A stretch of 64,000 nt of DNA from Pseudomonas sp. Au-Pse12. Its GTDB lineage: Bacteria; Pseudomonadota; Gammaproteobacteria; Pseudomonadales; Pseudomonadaceae. A program made the position numbers and the translations under genes. This document shows positions 57,651-64,000 of the stretch, piece after piece. Each line of letters begins with the position of its first letter. Position 1 is the first letter of the stretch. The stretch lies in assembly GCF_021341665.1 (NCBI RefSeq), contig NZ_JAJTTH010000011.1, positions 1-64,000 on the forward strand, read 5' to 3'. The notes beneath the pieces were generated by a model that had not been told where the DNA came from, made no database searches, and saw only the letters and a list, made by a program, of their open reading frames with translations.

Positions 57651-58235
57651 TCAGGCCTTCTGGCTGTGCAGGTTTTTCATCGCGCGGTTCCATTCACCGG
57701 CGAAGATATCCGGCAGCACGCCGAGGGCAAAATCGATGCTGGCATCGAGTTTTTCCTGTTCGGCGCGTGGCGCACGACCCAGGACAAAGTTTGAAACCAT
57801 ACTGGCAACACCCGGGTGGCCAATGCCGAGCCGCAGGCGGTGAAAGGTATTCTGATTACCGAGCTGCGCGATGATGTCCCGCAGTCCGTTGTGCCCGCCA
57901 TGCCCGCCGCCGGTCTTGAGCTTGGCGACGCCGGGTGGCAAGTCGAGTTCGTCGTGGGCCACCAGGATCTCTTCCGGCTTGATGCGAAAGAAGCCGGCAA
58001 GCGCCGCCACGGCCTGGCCGCTGCGGTTCATGTAGGTGGTGGGAATCAACAGACGAATGTCCTGACCCTGGTGACTGAAGCGCCCGGTCAGGCCGAAATA
58101 TTTGCGATCGGCGACAAGGTTGACACCTTGTTTTTCGGCGACGCGCTCAACAAAAAGGGCCCCTGCGTTATGCCGGGTCTGTTCGTATTCGGCGCCTGGA
58201 TTACCCAGGCCAACGATCAGTTTGATGGCAGTCAC
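57651..58235 (-). CDS. pth: Peptidyl-tRNA hydrolase
   Basis: 194 residues from a GTG at 58235; AAGG lies about 10 nt upstream. Asn12 and His22 in GLGNPGAEYEQTRHNAG are catalytic, and the Asp of VAHDELDLPPG completes the set. Releases peptides from peptidyl-tRNA in the cytoplasm. Upstream neighbour rplY, downstream ychF, the standard gamma-proteobacterial order. Confidence 0.95.
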   Translation of the reverse strand: MTAIKLIVGLGNPGAEYEQTRHNAGALFVERVAEKQGVNLVADRKYFGLTGRFSHQGQDIRLLIPTTYMNRSGQAVAALAGFFRIKPEEILVAHDELDLPPGVAKLKTGGGHGGHNGLRDIIAQLGNQNTFHRLRLGIGHPGVASMVSNFVLGRAPRAEQEKLDASIDFALGVLPDIFAGEWNRAMKNLHSQKA

Positions 58236-58403
58236 GATAGGGGCCCTTCTTTGGAGTGGTGGATAACATCGCCGCAACCGGTGCTACGGCGAAAGGGGAC
58301 GACAAGAGCTCGGTTGCCTTGCGGCAAACTTCGCGTTCTCGCCCGCTTTCTCGCTACGTTCCAGTCCGCGATGTGTTCCGTTCAACTCCGGCGTCAGAGT
58401 GAA

Positions 58404-59003
58404 TTACTCTGCTGCGCCTTCTTCTTTCTCAGAAGCAACACGTGGTGCGTAGACGTTGGCTACTGCCAGGTCGTTGCCGTGTGCCAGAGCAACAAACTCA
58501 ACGCCTTTAGGAGCGTTGAGGTTGGACAGGTGGATCACGGTGCCGACGTCGGTTTCAGCCATGTCGACTTCGATGAACTCAGGCAGGTCTTTCGGCAGGC
58601 AGGAAACTTCGATCTCGGTGGCTGCGCGGAAGATCTCGCCGCCTTTCTTGATCGGTGCTGCTTCGTTGATCAGGTGCACTGGAACCATGGCGGTCAGTTT
58701 CTGACCAGCAACCACGCGAACGAAGTCAGCGTGCATCACGTGGCCTTTGGCCGGGTGACGTTGCAGGGCTTTGATCACAACGTTCTGCTTGGTGCCACCA
58801 ACGTTCAGTTCGATGATGTGGCTGTAGGCAGCTTCGTTTTCCAGCAGCTTGGCGACTTCTTTGGCCAGCATGCTGATGGATTCAGGGGCTTTGTCGCCAC
58901 CGTAAACTACAGCTGGAACCAGGCTTGCGAGACGACGCAGGCGGCGGCTCGCACCTTTCCCCAGGTCGGAACGCACTTCAGCATTCAGAGTAAAATCGTT
59001 CAT
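58404..59003 (-). CDS. rplY: 50S ribosomal protein L25 / stress protein Ctc
   Basis: 199 residues, starting MNDFTLNAEVRSDLGKGASRRLRRL at 59003. Two-domain (TL5/Ctc) form: 5S rRNA-binding L25 domain up to about residue 95 and a C-terminal beta domain (HLINEAAPIKKGGEI...CLPKDLPEFIEVDMAETDVG), ended by a short acidic tail (EKEEGAAE). Binds 5S rRNA in the large subunit. Preceded by the prs terminator, so it has its own promoter. Confidence 0.95.
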   Translation of the reverse strand: MNDFTLNAEVRSDLGKGASRRLRRLASLVPAVVYGGDKAPESISMLAKEVAKLLENEAAYSHIIELNVGGTKQNVVIKALQRHPAKGHVMHADFVRVVAGQKLTAMVPVHLINEAAPIKKGGEIFRAATEIEVSCLPKDLPEFIEVDMAETDVGTVIHLSNLNAPKGVEFVALAHGNDLAVANVYAPRVASEKEEGAAE

Positions 59004-59070
59004 GTTGTATCTCCAAAATAACCACACTCGCCCCAGCGTTTGCGACCAGCGCTAAAGGCGATATGGGCAA

Positions 59071-59110
59071 AAAAGCCCCGTCCCAACACAGGTTGGGACG
59101 GGGCGCTTTT
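59071..59110 (-). terminator. Rho-independent terminator of prs
   Basis: GCCCCGTCCCAAC and GTTGGGACGGGGC form a 13-bp perfect stem around a 4-nt loop (59075-59104). A run on one side and GCTTTT on the other make it active in both directions; located between prs and rplY. Confidence 0.88.
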
Positions 59111-59141
59111 CGTCATCGGGATGTTTTGCCAGGGACGAGCC

Positions 59142-60083
59142 CTAGCGGAACATCGCGCTGATCGATTCTTCGTTGCTGATACGGCGAACCGCTTCGGCAA
59201 CTACCGGTGCGATATCCAGTTGACGGATACGCGCGCAGGCTTGTGCTGCAGCGGACAGCGGGATGGTGTTGGTCACCACCAGCTCGTCCAGCACGGAATT
59301 TTCAATGTTCTCGATGGCCCGGCCCGACAGCACAGGGTGTGTGCAGTAGGCAAAGACCTTGGCTGCGCCATGCTCTTTCAGGGCCTTGGCCGCGTGGCAC
59401 AGTGTGCCGGCGGTATCGACCATGTCATCGACCAGAATGCAGGTGCGTCCTTCGACGTCGCCGATGATATGCATCACTTCGGAGTGATTGGCTTTCTCAC
59501 GACGCTTGTCGATGATCCCGAGATCCACGCCCAGCGACTTGGCCACGGCACGTGCACGCACGACGCCACCAATGTCCGGGGACACGATCATCAGGTTTTC
59601 GAAACGCTGATCTTCGATGTCATCCACCAGAACCGGGGAACCGTAGATGTTATCTACCGGAATATCGAAGAAACCCTGAATCTGGTCAGCATGCAGATCA
59701 ACCGTGAGAACACGGTCGATGCCGACTACGGTAAGCATGTCAGCGACGACTTTCGCGCTGATAGCCACACGTGCGGAACGCGGACGGCGATCCTGACGGG
59801 CATAACCAAAATAAGGAATAACAGCAGTGATACGAGTAGCTGAGGAGCGACGGAAGGCATCAGCCATCACGACGAGTTCCATCAGGTTATCGTTGGTCGG
59901 AGCGCAAGTCGGCTGAATAATGAAGACGTCTTTACCGCGGACATTTTCATTGATCTCGGCAGTAATTTCGCCGTCGGAAAATTTTCCAACAGAGATGTCA
60001 CCGAGAGGGATATGCAGCTGACGTACGACACGCCGAGCCAGATCGGGGTTAGCGTTCCCCGTAAAGACCATCATCTTGGACAC
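59142..60083 (-). CDS. prs: Ribose-phosphate pyrophosphokinase
   Basis: 313 residues from a GTG at 60083 (reads VSKMMVFTGNANPDLARRV as in other pseudomonads); the frame upstream covers the tRNA. PRPP motif DIGGVVRARAVAKSLGVDLGIIDKRRE and CILVDDMVDTAGT (ribose-5-phosphate loop), plus the ATP-binding FGYARQDRRPRSARVAI. Makes PRPP for nucleotides, His and Trp. The tRNA-Gln gene lies 49 bp before its start on the same strand. Confidence 0.95.
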   Translation of the reverse strand: MSKMMVFTGNANPDLARRVVRQLHIPLGDISVGKFSDGEITAEINENVRGKDVFIIQPTCAPTNDNLMELVVMADAFRRSSATRITAVIPYFGYARQDRRPRSARVAISAKVVADMLTVVGIDRVLTVDLHADQIQGFFDIPVDNIYGSPVLVDDIEDQRFENLMIVSPDIGGVVRARAVAKSLGVDLGIIDKRREKANHSEVMHIIGDVEGRTCILVDDMVDTAGTLCHAAKALKEHGAAKVFAYCTHPVLSGRAIENIENSVLDELVVTNTIPLSAAAQACARIRQLDIAPVVAEAVRRISNEESISAMFR

Positions 60084-60131
60084 GCGCAGTACCTGAAGGC
60101 TGAGGGTATACCTGGATGAGTATAAGGAAAA

Positions 60132-60206
60132 TGGCAGGGGCGGCTGGATTCGAACCAACGCATGGCAGGATCAAAACCTGCTGCCTTACCGCTTGGCGAC
60201 GCCCCT
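60132..60206 (-). tRNA. tRNA-Gln (TTG)
   Basis: 75 nt with encoded CCA. Acceptor arms AGGGGCG and CGCCCCT pair; the anticodon loop TTTTGAT puts TTG at 60172-60174, and the T loop is GTTCGAATCC. Sits between ispE and prs on the same strand, probably processed from their shared transcript. Confidence 0.95.
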
Positions 60207-60242
60207 GTATCTGTTGCTTCGAATGCCTGGCACTCGGTTCCT

Positions 60243-61094
60243 TTAGAGCAGACTTTGCAGCTTGCGATGCAACATCGAAACGTTGCTTCCTTTTGCCACA
60301 AACCCTGTAAGGGTCTCTGTAAGAAGGGCCGAGACTTTATCAGCTTCAGCTTTGCTTGGGAAGCCCCCAAACACACAACTTCCAGTTCCAGTCAGTTTTG
60401 CTTCGGTAAATTTACCTAGCAAATTCAATGCGTTACGTACTTCTGGATAACGCCTTGCGACTACCGGAAGGCAGTCGTTTCTGCTGTTTCCCTTGGGAAC
60501 GGGGCGCACTTTAATGGGCGCGGTGTCGCGTGTCAACAACGGATCTGAAAAAATTTCTGCTGTACTAACAGACACTTGCGGCACCAGCACCAGATACCAG
60601 GGTTCTTCGGGGTATTCGGGGGTGAGTTTTTCCCCGACGCCTTCGGCGAAAGCGGCATGCCCACGCACGAAAACCGGGACGTCGGCGCCCAGGGTCAGAC
60701 CGAGTGCGGCCAGCCGGTCTTCGTCCCAGCCCAGTTGCCACAGGTGGTTGAGGCCCAGCAAGGTGGTGGCGGCATTCGAACTGCCGCCGCCGATACCGCC
60801 GCCCATGGGCAGAATCTTGTCGATCCAGATGTCGATGCCCAGCGTACTGCCGGACTGTTCCTGGAGTTTCTTTGCCGCCTTGACGATCAGGTTGCTGTCG
60901 TGGGGCACGCCCTCGAACTCGGTATGCAGGCGAATCACGCCGTCATCACGCAGGGCGAAGGTGATTTCATCGCCGTAGTCGAGAAACTGGAACAGGGTCT
61001 GCAACTCGTGATAACCGTCTTCGCGACGACCGAGGATATGCAGCATCAGGTTGAGTTTGGCCGGCGAGGGCAGGGTCAGTTTTTTCACGGGCAT
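60243..61094 (-). CDS. ispE: 4-diphosphocytidyl-2-C-methyl-D-erythritol kinase
   Basis: 283 residues. GHMP kinase features: LPSPAKLNLMLHILGRREDGYHELQTLFQFLDYGD at the start, the ATP loop ILPMGGGIGGGSSNAATTLLGLN, and the C-terminal LTGTGSCVFGGF. Catalytic Lys and Asp lie in SPAKLNL and GADVPVF. An MEP-pathway isoprenoid enzyme. Starts one base after lolB ends, so translation is coupled. Confidence 0.95.
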   Translation of the reverse strand: MPVKKLTLPSPAKLNLMLHILGRREDGYHELQTLFQFLDYGDEITFALRDDGVIRLHTEFEGVPHDSNLIVKAAKKLQEQSGSTLGIDIWIDKILPMGGGIGGGSSNAATTLLGLNHLWQLGWDEDRLAALGLTLGADVPVFVRGHAAFAEGVGEKLTPEYPEEPWYLVLVPQVSVSTAEIFSDPLLTRDTAPIKVRPVPKGNSRNDCLPVVARRYPEVRNALNLLGKFTEAKLTGTGSCVFGGFPSKAEADKVSALLTETLTGFVAKGSNVSMLHRKLQSLL

Positions 61095-61095
61095 C

Positions 61096-61713
61096 TCATT
61101 GCCCCAGCTTGCGTGGCTGCCATTCCTTGATCACCAGGGTGACGTCAAGGTCGCTGCCGTGCAGTTTGATTCGCTCGGGCAGCCAATAACCGTTCTGCTG
61201 CGAGTAGCTGCTGTATTCCACCTGCCAGCCATCCTGTTCCAGGCTGGCCAGGTGGCTGTCGCCGTCCAGGGTCAGGCGGCTTTTGCTGTCGGGGGCGGGC
61301 AGGCCGCGAACCCACCAGGCCAGATGAGACACCGGCAGTTTCCAGCCCAGCTGTTCTTCCAGGAGGGTTTCCGGGCTTGCAGCTTCATAGCGGCCCTGGT
61401 TGGCCACTTCCAGGCTGACCTGGCCGGGACGACCGGTCAGGCGCGCGGCGCCACGGCCCAGCGGGCCGGACAGGCGAATGTCGTAGTAGTCCTGGCGCTG
61501 CAGCCAGAACAGGGTGCCGCTACCCGAGTCCTTCGGGGCGCGAATGCCGATCTTGCCGTTGATCTGCCAGCCGTCGAGGCGGGTCAGTTGGTCTTTGTGC
61601 AGGCGCCATTGCGCGGGATTGCCCTGGCCCTGGACGGACTCGCGGGCACCGAAGCCGGCACAACCGGCCAGCAGGGCGATAAAGCTGAAAACAATGAAGT
61701 GGCGCAAAAGCAT
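61096..61713 (-). CDS. lolB: Outer membrane lipoprotein receptor LolB
   Basis: 205 residues; lipoprotein signal with the lipobox LLAGC (Cys18). The incomplete barrel shows WQINGKIGIRAPKDSGSGTLFWLQRQDYYDIRLSGPLG and WWVRGLPAP. It receives lipoproteins from LolA and inserts them in the outer membrane. Lies between the TPR lipoprotein gene (4-bp gap) and ispE (1-bp gap) in an operon. Confidence 0.95.
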   Translation of the reverse strand: MLLRHFIVFSFIALLAGCAGFGARESVQGQGNPAQWRLHKDQLTRLDGWQINGKIGIRAPKDSGSGTLFWLQRQDYYDIRLSGPLGRGAARLTGRPGQVSLEVANQGRYEAASPETLLEEQLGWKLPVSHLAWWVRGLPAPDSKSRLTLDGDSHLASLEQDGWQVEYSSYSQQNGYWLPERIKLHGSDLDVTLVIKEWQPRKLGQ

Positions 61714-61717
61714 GGTC

Positions 61718-63442
61718 TTAAAGAGTCTCTGATCCGGTCAGGCGTTTGATGGTACTGCGTAGCACGGGGCTGTCCGGCTGCTCCTTGAGGAACTTGCGCC
61801 AGATCTGCTTGGCCTCGCGCTGCTTGCCGTTGTTCCACAGCACTTCACCCAGGTGCGCCGCCACTTCCTGATCGGGGAAACGTTCCAGGGCCTGGCGCAG
61901 CAGGCGCTCGGCCTCGTCCAGGTTGCCCAGGCGGAAATTCACCCAGCCCAGGCTGTCGAGTACCGCCGGGTCTTCCGGAGTCAACTGGTGGGCCTGCTCG
62001 ATCAGTGTCTTGGCTTCGGCGTAGCGTGTGGTGCGGTCAGACAAGGTGTAGCCCAGGGCGTTCAATGCCATGGCGTTGTCCGGTTCGTGCTGGATGATCA
62101 GGCGCAGGTCCTTTTCCATCTGCGCCAGGTCGTTGCGTTTTTCCGCCTGCATCGCGCGGGTGTACAGCAGGTTCATGTCGTCGGGGTATTGCTGCAGGGC
62201 TTGCTGGATGACTTTCCAGGCACGTTCGCCCTGATTGTTCGCCGACAGGGTCTCGACTTCGATCAGGTACAGCTGGATGGCGTAGTCGGGCTGGGCGTCG
62301 CGGGCCGCCACCAGGCGTTTTTGTGCCTCATCGGTACGGCCGTTGTTCATCAGGATATCGGCCTGGCGCAATTGTGCCGGCAGGTAGTCATTGCCCGGGC
62401 CGACCTGGCCGTATTCGATCAGCGCCCCTTGCGGGTCATTGAGCTCTTCGGCGATCCGCCCCAGGTTCAGGTGCGCCGAGTCTTCGTGGCTTTCACGGGC
62501 AATCAGGTCTTCCAGATAGCCCTTGGCTTCTTCCCAGGCCTTGGCTTCCAGGCACACCAGGGCCAGGGAATAGCGCAGTTCGTCGTCTTCCGGATACTGC
62601 TGGACCAGGCTCGAGAACTGGGTCTTGGCATCGTCCATGCGGTCCTGCTCTACCAGCATGCGGGCGTAGGTCAGGCGCAGACGCTTGTCGTCCGGGTACT
62701 TGCGAATGCTTTTTTCCAGCAGTGGCAGGGCTTCTTTGCCCCGGTTCAGGCTTTGCAGCAGGCGCGCGCGCAGCAGCAGCGGGGCCACCTCACCGTCTTC
62801 TGGCGGGTTCTGCTCCAGCAGGGCCAGGGCTTCCTTGGCGTCGCCGTCCTGTTGCATCAGCAAGGCCTTGCCAAAAATCAGCTGGCTGTTGTGTGGGTGT
62901 TTCTGCAGCAGGCGGTCGAAGCTTTTCATCAGGCCGTTGCGCGTGTCCTGATCGGTGTCGGCAGCGGACAGGGCGAGAAAGTCGAAGTGGGTATCGCCCT
63001 TGCCTTGCAGAACCTTCTCCATATAGGCCATGGAGTCGTCATAGCGTCCGGCCCGGGCCAGCTGGATGGCGGCGGCTCGCTGCGCTTCGAGGTCGTCAGG
63101 CGCGTTTTTCGCCCAGATCAGCGCAGTGTCCAGGGCCGCCTGGTCGGCGCCCAGGTACTCGGCGATGCGAAAGGCCCGCTCGGAGATGCCAGGGTCCTGG
63201 GTGTTGATGGCCTGGGTCACGTAGTTGTCCAGGGCAATGTCGAAACGATTGCGCTGGCCCGCCAGTTCAGCGCTCAGCAGGCTGAAGACGGTGTCTTCGC
63301 TGAACGAGGAATAGACCTTGGGCTTTTCAGGGGCAGAGGTGCTGTCTTCCACCGGCGACGTAGCGTCCGATGAAATGGGTGCCAGGGATTGGCAACCACT
63401 GAGGAAGACAAAGGCGAGGAGCAACGCGGAGGATCTATTCAT
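61718..63442 (-). CDS. TPR-repeat lipoprotein
   Basis: 574 residues. Signal with lipobox LSGC (Cys17), a Ser/Pro/Thr-rich linker, then about ten tetratricopeptide-like repeats (for example ALLEQNPPEDGEVAPLLLRARLLQSLNRGKEAL and ALNALGYTLSDRTTRYAEAKTLIEQA). Conserved in pseudomonads upstream of lolB and divergent from hemA; probably a periplasmic scaffold. Function not known to me. First gene of the lolB-ispE-tRNA-prs operon. Confidence 0.9.
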   Translation of the reverse strand: MNRSSALLLAFVFLSGCQSLAPISSDATSPVEDSTSAPEKPKVYSSFSEDTVFSLLSAELAGQRNRFDIALDNYVTQAINTQDPGISERAFRIAEYLGADQAALDTALIWAKNAPDDLEAQRAAAIQLARAGRYDDSMAYMEKVLQGKGDTHFDFLALSAADTDQDTRNGLMKSFDRLLQKHPHNSQLIFGKALLMQQDGDAKEALALLEQNPPEDGEVAPLLLRARLLQSLNRGKEALPLLEKSIRKYPDDKRLRLTYARMLVEQDRMDDAKTQFSSLVQQYPEDDELRYSLALVCLEAKAWEEAKGYLEDLIARESHEDSAHLNLGRIAEELNDPQGALIEYGQVGPGNDYLPAQLRQADILMNNGRTDEAQKRLVAARDAQPDYAIQLYLIEVETLSANNQGERAWKVIQQALQQYPDDMNLLYTRAMQAEKRNDLAQMEKDLRLIIQHEPDNAMALNALGYTLSDRTTRYAEAKTLIEQAHQLTPEDPAVLDSLGWVNFRLGNLDEAERLLRQALERFPDQEVAAHLGEVLWNNGKQREAKQIWRKFLKEQPDSPVLRSTIKRLTGSETL

Positions 63443-63625
63443 ATAGGAAGAGGGCGACTAACCTGCGGTCGGATCATCATGACACAAGCCTTCGGTCAAA
63501 CATAACCGAGACTCAACGGGATGCCAGAACAGAGGCAGTCTATTAGGACAATAGTCGGCGGTAGTTGTTCTGCGTCGGTCGAAGTAGGACAATTGCCGGC
63601 TTCTCGACATCATCAGCGACCTTGA

Positions 63626-64000
63626 ATGGCCTTCCTTGCACTCGGTATTAACCACAAGACTGCTTCCGTAGACGTCCGCGAGCGCGTGGCCTTTACCCCT
63701 GAGCAGTTGGTTGAGGCCTTGCAGCAGCTCTGCCGACTCACCGACAGCCGCGAAGCTGCGATCCTCTCCACCTGCAATCGCAGTGAGCTCTATATAGAAC
63801 AGGATCATCTTTCTGCGGATGTGGTGCTGCGCTGGCTGGCGGACTATCACCACCTGAGCCTAGACGAGCTTCGCGCCAGTGCCTATGTGCATGAAGACGA
63901 TGCGGCAGTTCGTCACATGATGCGGGTGGCATCGGGCCTGGATTCGCTGGTGCTGGGCGAGCCGCAGATTCTCGGGCAGATGAAGTCCGCCTACGCCGTG
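63626..64000 (+). CDS. hemA: Glutamyl-tRNA reductase (5' part, cut by the window end)
   Basis: 125 codons are present, frame open at the window edge. Starts MAFLALGINHKTASVDVRERVAF; the catalytic Cys50 lies in ILSTCNRSELY, and GLDSLVLGEPQILGQMKSAYAV is the substrate-binding region. It reduces Glu-tRNA to glutamate-1-semialdehyde, the first committed step of tetrapyrrole synthesis. Divergent from the TPR lipoprotein gene, 183 bp apart. Confidence 0.93.
   Translation, partial: MAFLALGINHKTASVDVRERVAFTPEQLVEALQQLCRLTDSREAAILSTCNRSELYIEQDHLSADVVLRWLADYHHLSLDELRASAYVHEDDAAVRHMMRVASGLDSLVLGEPQILGQMKSAYAV

Noticed and set aside
61853..63373. 506-codon plus-strand frame opposite the TPR lipoprotein
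   Set aside because: Antisense of repeats; translation is rich in Gln, Val and Gly and lacks a start signal.
1..64000. CRISPR arrays, prophage, integrons, insertion sequences
   Set aside because: No regularly spaced repeats, phage structural genes, integrase or classical IS transposase were seen; the only mobile-type gene is the RAYT. The tRNA-Met at 35641 has no integrase or duplicated tRNA end beside it.

Overview
The window reads as a chromosomal segment of a Pseudomonas of the fluorescens/protegens/chlororaphis type. The grounds are the high GC content, Pseudomonas-typical families (DUF2790, DUF3077, OprD-family porin, BdlA-like PAS chemoreceptors, PobC-type AraC regulator), REP-type repeats with a RAYT gene, and the gene order hemA / TPR lipoprotein - lolB - ispE - tRNA-Gln - prs - rplY - pth - ychF at the right end. 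The assignment comes from gene content remembered from the genus; no database search was run.

Layout. 0-3.2 kb: RAYT gene with a REP element, a small secreted protein, an OprD-family porin and a DUF2790 protein. 3.2-7.3 kb: RidA-family protein, two tandem cytoplasmic PAS-PAS-MCP receptors of the BdlA type, and a GNAT. 7.3-14.8 kb: metabolic and transport genes with three LysR regulators (SDR, flavin reductase, YbaK-type deacylase, DHA2 efflux pump, DMT exporter). 14.8-17.7 kb: bphO-bphP, heme oxygenase plus bacteriophytochrome kinase. 17.9-24.2 kb: cupin, AraC, DUF190, GNAT, D-Ala-D-Ala ligase, gamma-glutamylcyclotransferase, PgeF-like protein and MerR. 24.3-26.4 kb: two HigBA/RelE-type toxin-antitoxin modules flanking a DUF3077 gene, which is preceded by a 21-codon leader ORF, and a near-perfect REPIN-like palindrome. 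26.7-30.4 kb: GNAT, gamma-glutamyltransferase and di-heme peroxidase. 30.5-34.6 kb: a Fur-box-headed FecI-FecR-TonB receptor signalling unit. 34.6-43.7 kb: acid phosphatase, tRNA-Met, a five-gene polyamine-type ABC transporter plus amidase operon with a divergent LysR regulator, and an Fsr-type MFS pump.

43.8-54.2 kb is an aromatic catabolism island. An aldehyde dehydrogenase, cytochrome c, Tat-signal protein and PCMH flavoprotein (order A-C-X-F) are followed by a second cytochrome c. A sigma54 V4R/XylR-type activator is divergent from the operon, and a Phenol_MetA_deg outer-membrane protein, a PobC-type regulator and pobA follow. Together they would oxidise p-cresol or a related 4-alkylphenol through 4-hydroxybenzyl alcohol and 4-hydroxybenzaldehyde to 4-hydroxybenzoate, then to protocatechuate; ring-cleavage genes are not in this window. 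Two closely matching -24/-12 promoters sit before the oxidation operon and before the porin-like gene. A Fur-box TonB receptor follows pobA.

56.5-64 kb is conserved core: ychF, pth, rplY, prs, tRNA-Gln, ispE, lolB and a TPR lipoprotein on the minus strand, with hemA divergent and cut by the window end. The least described items are the leader ORF before DUF3077, the Tat-signal PchX-like protein paired with a signal-less flavoprotein, and the paired sigma54 promoters.
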